Assembly: GCA_946902985.2 (NCBI GenBank)
Contig: OX336389.2
Span: forward strand, 169,828,704-169,892,703
DNA length: 64,000 nt
Source of the DNA: Meconema thalassinum
Taxonomy: Eukaryota > Arthropoda > Insecta > Orthoptera > Tettigoniidae
Reading direction: 5' to 3'
Made by a program: the position numbers and the translations under genes. Under the pieces are notes generated by a model. That model made no database searches. It worked only from the letters and a program-made list of their open reading frames with translations, and had not been told where the DNA came from. Below, one piece after another: positions 1 through 9,064 of the stretch (positions are counted from its first letter, which is position 1; every line of letters begins with the position of its first letter).

Positions 1-275
1 ATGGCACTTAGCCTATCAAGCAACTGCTGCCCAGTCTTATTGGCTCACAGATTGTGGAGTAACCCGTGGTTAGCATGTTGGGTCCCCTCGGCCGTTAATC
101 CTGGTTTTCTTGACCAGGGTGCTCTGATCATACAGCTATTAATTGTCCTCACAAGACTGAGTGCACCCCATTTCAAGCCTCACATCAGTTTCTAAAATCC
201 CTGATGGAGTTGGGAATCAAACCCGGGGCCTCCGATTAGAGGCAGGCACACTATTCTAACACCACACGGCTGGCT
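1..275 (-). repeat. tRNA-derived SINE copy, head near 275, running off the left edge
   Basis: On the minus strand the head (about 275 to 193) looks like a tRNA promoter, with a B-box-like GGGTTTGATTCCC, followed by a body. The body aligns by eye with the copy at 49595-49815: both share the phrases CCCGGGGCCTCC, AAAATCCCTGATGGAG and GGCCGTTAATC. It has no coding potential. The upstream boundary is outside the window and I see no target duplication. Confidence 0.6.
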
Positions 276-468
276 GATAATCAGTAATAATAATATGATA
301 ATACATTCTTCAGAAGGAAAGGTAATTTCTGTTCTGTTTTGTACCCAGATCATGTCCAAATGTACATATTATTCAGAGGACTAATGAGTTTCTGGATTGT
401 AATATTAATTACTTTTAGTAATCAATTTACATGGGTTCTTGCAGTGGTTGTGTTTTGTGTTTTGAAAG

Positions 469-472
<4 letters not shown>

Positions 473-500
<28 letters not shown>

Positions 501-501
501 T
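473..501. repeat. (GA)n microsatellite
   Basis: A perfect GA dinucleotide run of about 29 bases lies directly in front of the LINE fragment that follows. Confidence 0.9.
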
Positions 502-502
502 A

Positions 503-905
503 AAAGCAGAATACAAGCAGTGGAAATGAAGTTTCAGAGGAGTTGTATAGGTGTAACCAGAATGGACAGAGTCAGAAATGGTAGACAGAGAAATATTAAA
601 GGAAGAACCCCTACAGAATAGGACTGAAAAATCGAGGCTACAGTGGTATGGACACGTGAAAAGAATGGGAGAAGAGAGAATATCACGGAAAATATTGGAA
701 ATGGAGTGGAAGAAAAAGAGACGTAGAGGAAGACCAAAGGATAGGTGGATAAAGGGGGTGAAGAAAAGTGTCGAGAGAAAAGAAGTGAATTGAACAGTGA
801 CAGAAGAGAAGTGGTGGATGGACAGAAAACGATGGAGAGGCTTGTGCTCCAAGCAGACCCAACCTGTGGTTGGAAACTGCTCTAGTTAATGATGATGATG
901 ATGAC
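503..905 (+). pseudogene. 5'-truncated LINE, ORF2 C-terminal fragment
   Basis: The forward frames encode a broken version of a peptide found in two better copies here (17187-17612 minus and 20736-21311 plus). Shared stretches are W-YGHVKRM, GRPKDRW and RRWRGLCSKQT. This Arg/Lys-rich tail is typical of the C-terminus of insect APE-type LINE ORF2 proteins. It lacks the endonuclease and RT, so it is a dead 5'-truncated insertion. A short (ATG)n run at about 888-904 is the simple-repeat tail, as in the copy ending at 21311. The family assignment is inference. Confidence 0.65.
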
Positions 906-1155
906 TTGCAGTGGTACTGGTATTAATTCAGTAGACAGCTGGCAAGGTGAGACATATAGCCCTGCATGACATCATCCATTCCAACGCTACGTCACAGCAG
1001 CATATTGCTTGCCATTACTAAACTTTGCTGTTCCAATTTGCATGGCTGACACACACATTTTTTACAATTTTATTTTACTTTATTTTTCAGTATTGCTTAT
1101 TGCATTCTTTTCCTTGTTTTTAAATTCTATATGTAGCACTCGTATATGTAATGTA

Positions 1156-1830
1156 TGAGGGGGTGATAAGAAACTAAGGTTACAAATCCAGCAGCGAAAC
1201 ATGTACATTTCATTTCACACAACCAATAAAGCCAACTGATAGTTCATACATTATGTTATTTTTCGACATAGTCTCCATATCGGTTTAGGCACTTGTCGCT
1301 TCGCGGGATCAGTTTGAACATTCCCTCATGGTAATAATCCTGTCCTTGCATGTTCAGCCACGTTGTCGCAAAGTGTTTCACCTCCTCGACTGAAGCGAAT
1401 CGTCAACCTCCTAGGTGCTCCTTCAAGTGAGAAAACAGGTGAAAGTCTCTTGGATGGAAGTCCGGGCTGTGGAGTGGGTGGTGAATGATGTCCCAGCGAA
1501 ACTGCTTCAACAGCATGGTGGTCTTCTGGGCTGTATGAGGTTGCGTGTTGTCATGAAGGAAGATGATGCCCCGGTGAAAAGACCTGACCGCGGTTACATG
1601 TTTCGCTCACGGAAATCAAATAACTGAGCAGATCACTTCACGAGACTAATTCTCTAAACAAGTCACCATTAGTCGTTTACCTACAACTAGCGCTGTAGGT
1701 GGCAGGTCACTGAAACTCGGCACAGTTACCAACCGTATGTATTCGAATTACCCCACATTGCTAATTTCTCTATAACTGACGAAACTTCAGGAATATCGGC
1801 CTTGTAACCTTAGGTTCTGATCACCCCTCG
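1156..1830 (-). mobile_element. Internally deleted mariner-like element (C-terminal half kept)
   Basis: The ends are inverted repeats: the left end reads TGAGGGGGTGATAAGAAACT and the right end, reversed, CGAGGGGTGATCAGAACCT. Both continue into AAGGTTACAA and are flanked by TA (1154-1155 and 1831-1832), the mariner/Tc1 target duplication. The minus strand from about 1600 down to the stop at 1256-1258 has a mariner transposase C-terminus, with HDNTQPHTA, HSPDFHPRDFHLF and a terminal YGDYVEK. The N-terminal half is missing and one in-frame stop interrupts the remainder, so it cannot encode a transposase. At 675 bp it is about half the normal mariner length. Confidence 0.8.
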
Positions 1831-1914
1831 TATAATAAATAATGTAATACAATATATCTCGCAGATAATCAGAGAGATCGTGAGATGTACAGTATTGCCA
1901 ATGTATTCAATGTA

Positions 1915-2586
1915 CGAGGGCTGTTTTTTAAGTAAGAGCCTTTTTTTTTTAACTAACCGAATATTTTATTTTGAAACCACATTTATTTTTAGGTTTTACA
2001 TACCTTCCTCTATTTTTCTACATAGTTGCCTTGTTTATTTAGGCACTTCTCATACCTTAAAACTAAGTTCTGAAATCCTTCTGCATAAAAGTTTGCCGCC
2101 TGCTCTGACAACCAAGAATTCACACTTGAGGAAAATCCATTGATGGAGTGGTTATCATGAATCTTCGGTCCTCGTGAATTTTCGTGTCGATTGCTGTCAC
2201 CAAGTCATCTGAGATCACAGATCTGAGCGTTCATCGTCATGAACATTTTCACGGCTACTTTTGAACTCGCGTACCCATTTTCGCACTTTACCTTCCGTCA
2301 TTGCATTATCACCATACACCTCACAAAGCTGACAATGAATGTCTGCAGCCGACATGTTTCTTGCACTCAAAAACCGTATCACAGATCGTACCTCACATGC
2401 GGCGGGCGAATCAATAATCTTGAACATTGTAAAGATGCACAGTTCAGCATACAGGTTAGCTACACAGCTGCAACTGACGCCTGCTTGTTTGCAAAGGATG
2501 CCAGAAGGTAGCGCGCACGCTTGTTGCGGCATGTGCACTAACTACGGGCTTAAAATAAACGACCCTTACTTAAAAAACAGCCCTCG
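1915..2586 (-). mobile_element. Internally deleted mariner-like element (N-terminal HTH kept)
   Basis: The terminal inverted repeats share CGAGGGCTGTTTTTTAAGTA and are flanked by TA (1913-1914 and 2587-2588). On the minus strand from about 2435 down to 2215 lies a mariner/SETMAR-type N-terminal DNA-binding region, with SPAACEVRSVIRFL and EGKVRKWVREFKS. After a deletion, the last coding residues (a YVEK-like end) appear in broken frame near 2025-2130. The catalytic DDE core is missing. It sits 84 bp from another deletion derivative with different ends (1156-1830), so the two are separate insertions of related families. Confidence 0.8.
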
Positions 2587-2630
2587 TACTTATTTAAAGA
2601 ATAATAAATTAAATTCAAATTGAACTCATT

Positions 2631-2665
<35 letters not shown>
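2631..2665. repeat. (ATC)n microsatellite
   Basis: About 35 bases of ATC/TCA trinucleotide repeat. Runs of this kind form the 3' tails of several retroposons in this window (888-904, 21290-21311, 52870-52890), so it may be the tail of an unrecognised insertion. Confidence 0.85.
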
Positions 2666-2786
2666 TAACTCATGATCTGTAGTAAAGCCAAACAATGATT
2701 TTAAATCCTTGCCATTTGGTTAATCATTATTAACTCTTGATCTGTAGTGAAGCCAAACAATGATTTTAAATCCTTGCCATTTGGTT
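2665..2786. repeat. Two-copy tandem repeat, about 65-bp period
   Basis: A segment starting TTAACTC and ending CCATTTGGTTAA occurs at 2665-2721 and again at 2730-2786 with only about two differences. It appears to be a simple tandem duplication of otherwise unremarkable DNA. Confidence 0.85.
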
Positions 2787-3448
2787 AAAGAGCAGGCACC
2801 ATATATTGCATATGTATGACTCCTCATCATATAAGCTTTGCACCCCGTTTTTCTTCATTAACTTATTGACATTTGAATAAATGATCAGTGCATATCTCTT
2901 ATTGTTATAAAAACTCTGGACATACTTCTTCTTCTATATGTCCTGCCCATTCTCCCGGACATTGGTGAGCAATATGGATAGTGTTCGTCTATCTTCAGCA
3001 ACACGGTATAGCTGATCAGTAGTTCTGGACATACAGAACGCAGTAATTAATCATTGGACAGGAAAATAAGGTGGTGATGGTATTTGTTGATTCATTTAAT
3101 GGCTTTGAGACATTGAGGTCATGTAGCCCCAAGTACTGTATGACGGCCATGCCAAAGTGGCATGCGATTGATCCTAAGCCTTCTAACGTACAAGCGTTTC
3201 TTGCCCATCAGGAGGGTCATTTTTTGAGGGTTAGGGGATTTAAGCGAAAGTTGGCTCTTAAGTTTCTTTCTCCAAGACAATATTTATACAGTCACAGTAT
3301 TTTTACATCACGAGGGATATCTGTTGTCGAGAGAATGGAAATAGACACCAAACACTCATAACTAGTTGGGTGGGACTGAGCGACAGGATTATGGGAATGA
3401 AAGAACACCACCTGGGTACGAGTTGGTCGTCACGACTATACTTGGTGG
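2787..3448. other. Unassigned intergenic stretch
   Basis: Short open frames exist (for example 3071-3361) but show no domain, no homology I recognise and no start context. I see no repeat structure here. Confidence 0.5.

Positions 3449-3450
<2 letters not shown>

Positions 3451-3482
<32 letters not shown>
3451..3482. repeat. (GT)n microsatellite
   Basis: A perfect GT run of about 32 bases. Confidence 0.9.
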
Positions 3483-3486
<4 letters not shown>

Positions 3487-3548
3487 TCTATCTGATAACC
3501 TGAATCATAGTGATGACTGTAGTAGTGTGTATTTGTAATTGATTCTAG

Positions 3549-3812
3549 GATTAGGAAGGAGGTGGCTGTGGCCTTAAATTAGGAACCATCCCGGCATTTG
3601 CCTGGAGTAAAAGTGGGGAAACCACAGAAAATATCTTCTAGTTTGGCTTTAGTGGGAATCGAACCCACCTTTTCTCGGTTCTGTCTCATGAGGCTGTGTG
3701 TACCCTGTTCCAACCATCAGGCCAGAATAATATTTCTTGGCAGAGCCTGGAATTGGACCCAGGCCTCTGTGGTGACAACCAAGAATGCTAGTCACTACAC
3801 CACAAGGTGGAC
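3549..3812 (-). repeat. tRNA-headed SINE with two B-box-like motifs
   Basis: The right end on the minus strand is the tRNA-like head (the plus strand shows CACTACACCACAAGGTGG and a B-box complement TGGACCCAGGCC). A second B-box complement, GGGAATCGAACCCACC, lies at about 3653-3669. The left part carries the core phrase shared by other SINEs here: GGCTGTGGCCT, then CCCGGCATTTGCCTGG, then GTGGGGAAACCAC. Non-coding; mobilised in trans by LINE machinery (known for SINEs). Confidence 0.7.
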
Positions 3813-4798
3813 TGGAAAAGGATAGGGACACGTAAAAAGGACAAACGCAATGACAGGCAGCTGTGGGCTGAGGGAAGACAAAAGGAAAAAACAAGGAGTA
3901 ACATAAGAGACCAGGACAATCTTCACACCATTGATCCGAACAATAGCTTATCGGGGGCTATAGGTACTGTGGAGATTATCGTTGTCCTTTTTAAATGCTG
4001 GTTTTGCAGAAGATGACAGTAGATGAAGATAATAATCAGAAACACAGGAGACAGCCTGAAGAAGGTGAAGTCTCGTTGCCTTCAATAGAAATGGATATAC
4101 AGTATTTCCCTAAGCTGTGGACAACTAAATCCTCTAGAATCCTGTTCATCACAGCTGTCGCTCATTCACAGATGATAGGAAGTGAAGGTTTCTTGATTGT
4201 GTCAGTTGGCATAGTTGGCACTGTCATCACCCCAAGTTACTTTTTAAATGGCTGGCTCATGCAAGCATGCATACGTAGTTTGTACACCTTTGTACCTGAA
4301 AGAAACTATTCTCCTAGTAGGGATTTACATAATTTAATTAATTGAATCACTTTTCAGTTGGTCAACATGAGTGTACCCAACTAGATTGTGTGGGAATCTA
4401 TATATTGAAAACGCTTAGCTGTTTTTTGTTACCGCGAGATGGAGAGAACGGCAGAACCAATTCACTTCGTAGAGCAATCTGACGAAAGCTCTAGGCCTGT
4501 AGATTTGCAGAGTGTCTTTAAAATAAACAAATATGTTACAGTATAGTTTTAAATTAATAAACAAAAATTGAGAATTCTTGCCACTCACGCATGCGCACAA
4601 TCGCCTTGCCTCATGACAGTCATGGTGGTTAGAAGTCCACCGCGTTTTAATTTGATAGTTATTTATAAGAATTATAAAGGAGGGGAACATAGGTTATGAT
4701 GTTTCCACGATATATACTGGAATAGGAATTATTAAAGACGGGAAATGTTGAAAAATGTAAAACTGACAGTTAAACTTAATATTGCGTTGCTTTGCCAG
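3813..4798. other. Unassigned intergenic stretch
   Basis: Several short open frames (the longest is about 116 codons at 3995-4345) carry no recognisable domain or coding signature. No inverted or direct repeat was noticed. Confidence 0.45.
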
Positions 4799-4883
4799 TG
4801 ATTTGGTAGCTCAGCTGGTAGCGTCGAAGACTCTTGATTTATGCATCGTGCAATGAAAGGAGTTTGAATCCCACCTGCGACAT
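4799..4883 (+). repeat. tRNA-like relic or SINE head (not a functional tRNA)
   Basis: An A-box-like TAGCTCAGCTGG (about 4808-4819) and a B-box-like GTTTGAATCCC (about 4863-4873) lie at tRNA spacing. The ends do not form an acceptor stem and the anticodon arm is not clear. It is most likely a tRNA pseudogene or the head of a short SINE. No recognisable SINE core follows it. Confidence 0.5.
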
Positions 4884-5458
4884 GTTTTTTTATTTCTGTA
4901 TTTTTCTTTCTTGCTATTGCTATTCCATTGTCAAAACATATTTTACTCTTAGCATTCCCGTAAACTAAGGAATTCTGCATGATTTACATTGGCATATATA
5001 TTTAAAACACTAAGATAACAAAAGTATACACTAGCGTTAACAGATTAAATAATAAAGATGAAAGCCAGCTACTTAAATTTCCTACAGAATTCTTGAATTC
5101 CTTGGAATTAAGTGAGTTACCTCCACATATTCTTACTCCTTAGGAATATGAACATTTCCCAAGGGCTCCTAAATGGTGCCAGATTAATTGTAAGAAGTAT
5201 GTATGAAAATGGCTTGGGTTTGGAAATAATAAGTGCAGATAATATTAGGCAGAGAGTTCTAAACCCTCGACTTGATTTAACACCATCCGATAAAACACTT
5301 CCATTTTCTTTTTAGAGGCACCAATTTCCAATCGCTTGGCATACTTTATCACAATCAATCTCAAGGGGGAACTCTGGAACGTGTAGGTCACTATTTGCCT
5401 CGTCAAGTTTTCAGTCGTGGCCAGTTATATGTTGCAAAGTCGATATTTCTCTGTAATG
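4884..5458. other. Unassigned stretch, left flank of Gypsy-1
   Basis: AT-rich DNA without recognisable genes. Its last four bases before the LTR (5459-5462, ATAC) are the Gypsy-1 target duplication. Confidence 0.5.
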
Positions 5459-5462
5459 ATAC

Positions 5463-6902
5463 TGTAACGTGTTTTTCGAGGGGTTTTATGCAACTGGCAT
5501 AAGTCAGTAGGAAGCCATTCTATATTTATTTACGCGGCAAATTGTTCAGCCAAGACAATTTTTCATGGTAATTTATTATTATTATTAATTTATTATAATT
5601 ATTATTAAGGTATTTTCGGAGCATTTTATAAAAATTATTAGCATTCAGATAGGTTTTCTATGTCTTAGAAAACGCTATCAAGCAAATTATTACGAACGAC
5701 GATATCATAGAAAATTATCTGATTACGGAATTTTACGGAGTTTTTGTCAGTTAGGGTATTTGAGAGAGATGACTCACTGGGATTTCAAGTACACGCTGAA
5801 TCTTGTCGAGGAGCATGACGCAATCTTGGGTCGCAAGGTCTAGAAAAGGCGAATTGTGGAAACGGAAATCGACTTCTCCCTCCCGCGGAGTGTAATGAGG
5901 AAGGAGTGGGGATCTAGCGCGTAGGGTGCAGCCAATCAGTGGCGACGACGTAAGCTAGATGTCGGTACCATGGTGGGGGAGCCAACAGGTGCATATATCG
6001 TTCGACGCGCCGTGAAACAAGAACAATCTGTGTAGTTCTTGCCGAGTGTGGATATACGCGGGAATCGCTCCGATGTTCCGTGGAAGAGGACTATCTGTGA
6101 AATACTTGAGGTGTACGGTCGCAAGTGCGTGTCGCTCCGATGTTCAGTGGAGTTAGCGACGAACTTTTGTAAAACTTGGTTGTACGAGTGTTTGGGTCCG
6201 AGGTACGGACCATAGAATTATCTAATCTACCAGAATATCATCAAATTCCGACGGAGATGACGACGTCCAGGAGACTGTGGGAAGCTCACAACATCTTCAA
6301 GAACGAGGGAAATGCTTTGGCAATTTCCAGTGGTAAGCGCCAATGACGCAGAAATACGCAATCTCTCATTTTCTTTGTTCTACATTTCATATTTCAGTAA
6401 CTTCATAGCTTGGAAATAAGAGTAAAATCAATTTATCAGACTCCGTTTTCACGTAATTTTCTATCGGTAATATTCAAATCACAACGCTCCCATTTAAATT
6501 TTATACTTATTATTATTATTAATTTTGCTATACTTGTTTTATATAATAAATTCATTTCTTTTACAATGCAATCTTTGCTTTCAGTAGGTAGCATTAGATA
6601 TAGACCAATTCCTTCTCCTGATACAATTGTTTGTTGGGTTAATGATCAAATCATACCACGATCTGAGTGAATAGAGTCTTGAAGGTTTTCTGCCAGAGCT
6701 AGACGTTGTTAAATACAAATTTAGATTTCAACATTGCATTGAGGTCTTGGCGCCCATTAAAACAACATAGCTTAGGCAAAGGTAAACAGTTACATTTCTC
6801 ACCCAACAGTTAGGAGCTAGCAAAACGTTTCATTTGTACGCTCAACGTGGAGCAAAGTAAATACCGTTTCACTTGTCATCCCAGCCTAAGCAACACGTTT
6901 CA
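5463..6902 (+). repeat. Gypsy-1 5' LTR
   Basis: A 1440-bp LTR, long for the group. It has an AT-rich early part with ATT runs (about 5573-5610), a GC-richer middle, a candidate polyadenylation signal AATAAA at 6545-6550, and a 3' edge built of short tandem units (6789-6902). The motif TCGCTCCGATGTTC occurs twice (about 6066 and 6135). Short open frames inside both LTRs are identical because the LTRs are identical, not because they are genes. Confidence 0.96.
6333..6397 (+). other. Possible short intron in the Gypsy-1 LTR/leader
   Basis: CAGTG followed by GTAAGC at 6333 resembles a 5' splice site. About 60 bases later a pyrimidine-rich run ends in ATTTCAG (acceptor at 6397). If the transcript starts upstream, a 65-base intron could be removed from the leader. 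A second acceptor-like TTGCTTTCAG lies near 6575-6584. The only evidence is consensus matching. Confidence 0.25.
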
Positions 6903-6924
6903 CTTGTCGCCGACAACTTGGGGC
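6789..6924 (+). repeat. Tandem PBS-like units across the Gypsy-1 LTR 3' edge
   Basis: Four successive segments begin after GTTACA or GTTTCA (ending at 6794, 6832, 6871 and 6902). Each opens like a degenerate tRNA-Lys primer site, T(T/G)T-x-CCCA/CAAC-x-GGAGC, spaced 38, 39 and 31 bases apart. A more distant upstream relative, TTGGCGCCC, sits at 6747-6755. The true LTR end, fixed by comparison with the 3' LTR, falls after the fourth GTTTCA, so three units are inside the LTR and the last is the working primer site. Confidence 0.7.
6905..6924 (+). promoter_or_regulatory. Candidate Gypsy-1 primer binding site
   Basis: It starts two bases after the LTR: TGTCGCC, then CAACTTGGGGC. It resembles the complement of an insect tRNA-Lys 3' end (canonical TGGCGCCCAACGTGGGGC) with a short insertion. 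The assigned tRNA is inference. Gypsy-2 has a similar site at the same 2-base offset. Confidence 0.55.
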
Positions 6925-7015
6925 TGAAAACCTAATAACATTTGTGGAAGGAGAAGGGTATATATTTCTGTGCCTGTATTTTGGGGGTTATTTGTCTGTA
7001 TCAGTGTATATCATT

Positions 7016-9064
7016 ATGGGGGATGAGAAAGAAAGACAGATGAGGTTACGTAGTGGTCATCAACGGGAGAGTGATGATACGAGCAGTATGTCGAGTGATG
7101 GTAGTACCGGGGTAGCGGAGGTAAATCCCGATACTGAAACAGGGAGTGTAGGCGGCCAACCAGAATTAAAAACTTTACTTCTCGAGTTTATGTATCAGAA
7201 CAAAGTTAGTAGTGATGCCTTAAATGCAAAGTTAGAACAGAATAACGCTAAATTAGAACAAAACAGTAGGGAAAATAAAGAAAGTACAGAAGCTTTAAAT
7301 GCAAAGTTAGAACAGAATAACGCTAAACTAGAACAAAACAGTAGGGAAAATAAAGAAAGTACAGAAGCTTTAAATGCAAAGTTAGAACAGAATAACGCTA
7401 AACTAGAACAAAACAGTAGGGAAAATAAAGAAAGTACAGAAGCTTTAAATGCAAAGTTAGAACAGAATAACGCTAAACTAGAACAAAACAGTAGGGAAAA
7501 TAAAGAAAGTACAGAAGCTTTAAATGCAAAATTAGAACAGAATAACGCTAAACTAGAACAAAACAGTAGGGAAAATAAAGAGAGTAATAGGGAATTGAGC
7601 GATAGTTTAAACGCCAGATTAGAACAAAACAGTAGGGAAATGAGTGACAAATTCGAACTGATTAGAGGTGAGATCCGGGGGGTGATGGAAGAAAAGGCTA
7701 AAGAGATTATTGCAGATGTAGACAGAAAATTAGGAAAAGTACAGGAGGAGTTGGAAATTAGAATCAGTACACAGGCTGAAAATTTAAAAGAACTAGTGCA
7801 ACTGGAAACACAGCAGGTCAAAAAGCAATTGGGGGGAGAAATTGACAAAATTCAGGTAGCTACTAAAGAGGTTAAGGAACAGCTGGGGGGTAGAATTGAG
7901 AAAGTCCACTCACAAGTAGTTGCAGAAGTAAATGATTTAAGAGAGAGTAATAGGGAAAGCATTAGCAAGATTGAGGAGAAACAAGCAAAGCTATATGATA
8001 AAGTAGAAGAATCAGAAGGAAACATTAAATTAACAGTAAACAGTATTGAGAGGAAGGCTGAGGAGAAAATCGCAGAATTAGAATTAAAATTAAAAGCTAG
8101 GATCAGGCAAGAAAATAGTCAGAATAGGCCAGTTTTGGTGAATAGCACACACAGGGAGGTAGAACTGGGTAAGTTCAGCAATCGACAGGGGTGCCCAATG
8201 GAGTTCATGAACACTATAGAAAATAAATTCGGGGAGAGGTTGGAAAATGGTAGTATTGAGTGGTGCCAGGTAGTTGAAATTTTAGAACAAGTGTTTGTGG
8301 GGGAAACGAGGAATTGGTTTGCTGTCTACAGAGACAAGTTTACTGATATGAATGATTTTAAAATAAAATTCTGTGAAAAGTTCTGGAATGAGGTTATTCA
8401 GTCGCAGCATCGTGAGGGAGTAGTGTGTGGTAAATATAACCCTAAAGGAAGCTCCACCATGACCGAATACTTTTTAGGGCAGGTATTAGTGTGTAAATAT
8501 CTGGATGGCTTGAAGGAGGAAAGTGATGTGGTCAGGTTGCTACTTAGGCACTTTCCCTATAGGATCAAGGAGGCTGCTTGTATCCAGAATGTAAAGACTA
8601 TATCACAAGTAGAAAGTTTGTTAAGCACATTTGATGCACTAGGGAGAGGGGGTTATGAGGACAATTTCAATAGGAACCAGGGTAATAATAATAATAGACC
8701 TAATGAAGCCAGGCATCAGGAAGTTCAAGGGAACGGTGGCGAAGGGGCCAATGCTCAAAATAGAAATAATAATAATCAGCTAAATCAGAACAGAGGAAAT
8801 GGCTATGGTAATCAGTATCAAGGGAGGAACAATGATTACAGGGGAAATCAAGGGAGAAACAATGATTTCAGGGGAAATCAAGGGAGAAATTATAATGACA
8901 ATAATTACAACCAGAATAGGGGTCAAGGAAGAGGACAGCCTAGTGGTAGTAATATACAGCCAAACAATGACAACACAACTCAGAACAACCAGACCAGTGC
9001 AGTAGTAACTAGTACTACGGCCAGCTGTAGCGGTTCTTTAAACGCGAACCAGGCTGCGAAGTAA
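7016..9064 (+). CDS. gag: Gypsy-1 Gag (682 aa)
   Basis: Structural protein that packages element RNA in the cytoplasm (family role). The frame is open from 6944, but the first ATG is at 7016 (MGDEKERQ), which I take as the start. Order: short acidic N-terminus; a long coiled-coil region (about 7180-8130) containing five 25-residue repeats; a capsid-like helical domain (about 8160-8660) with W-x6-EQVF and YFLGQVLV segments that match Gypsy-2; and an Asn/Arg/Gly-rich tail (about 8660-8940) with RGNQGRNNDF-type repeats. I see no CCHC zinc knuckle, so RNA binding probably uses the RG-rich tail (inference). A slippery TTTAAAC at 9037-9043 lies 19 nt upstream of the stop codon (TAA, 9062-9064). Confidence 0.92.
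   Translation: MGDEKERQMRLRSGHQRESDDTSSMSSDGSTGVAEVNPDTETGSVGGQPELKTLLLEFMYQNKVSSDALNAKLEQNNAKLEQNSRENKESTEALNAKLEQNNAKLEQNSRENKESTEALNAKLEQNNAKLEQNSRENKESTEALNAKLEQNNAKLEQNSRENKESTEALNAKLEQNNAKLEQNSRENKESNRELSDSLNARLEQNSREMSDKFELIRGEIRGVMEEKAKEIIADVDRKLGKVQEELEIRISTQAENLKELVQLETQQVKKQLGGEIDKIQVATKEVKEQLGGRIEKVHSQVVAEVNDLRESNRESISKIEEKQAKLYDKVEESEGNIKLTVNSIERKAEEKIAELELKLKARIRQENSQNRPVLVNSTHREVELGKFSNRQGCPMEFMNTIENKFGERLENGSIEWCQVVEILEQVFVGETRNWFAVYRDKFTDMNDFKIKFCEKFWNEVIQSQHREGVVCGKYNPKGSSTMTEYFLGQVLVCKYLDGLKEESDVVRLLLRHFPYRIKEAACIQNVKTISQVESLLSTFDALGRGGYEDNFNRNQGNNNNRPNEARHQEVQGNGGEGANAQNRNNNNQLNQNRGNGYGNQYQGRNNDYRGNQGRNNDFRGNQGRNYNDNNYNQNRGQGRGQPSGSNIQPNNDNTTQNNQTSAVVTSTTASCSGSLNANQAAK
7217..7591 (+). 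repeat. 75-bp in-frame tandem repeat in gag, five copies
   Basis: Units start at 7217, 7292, 7367, 7442 and 7517, each encoding 25 residues beginning ALNAKLEQNNAKLEQNS. They are nearly identical and are followed by a diverged partial unit. The period of 75 keeps the frame and lengthens the coiled coil. The near-identity suggests recent expansion by slippage or unequal recombination. Confidence 0.95.

Noticed and set aside
427..852. A 141-codon minus frame rich in Phe, Ser and Leu
   Set aside because: Antisense of an Arg/Lys-rich LINE fragment and a GA microsatellite.
3995..4345. A 116-codon frame as a possible host gene
   Set aside because: No recognisable domain, no conserved pattern, and surrounded by repeats; length is within chance for this base composition.
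4799..4883. Functional tRNA gene
   Set aside because: A and B boxes are present, but the acceptor stem and anticodon arm do not form.
5936..6670. Two short frames present identically at 5936-6670 and 13933-14667
   Set aside because: Both are inside the LTRs; identity reflects LTR duplication and no domain is visible.
7217..7591. CRISPR-like regular repeats
   Set aside because: Units are contiguous with no spacers, in frame within gag, and the DNA is eukaryotic.
7195..7848. A 217-codon minus-strand frame rich in Leu, Ser and Cys
   Set aside because: It is the antisense of the gag coiled-coil repeat. Its length comes from the in-frame 75-bp units, not from a gene.
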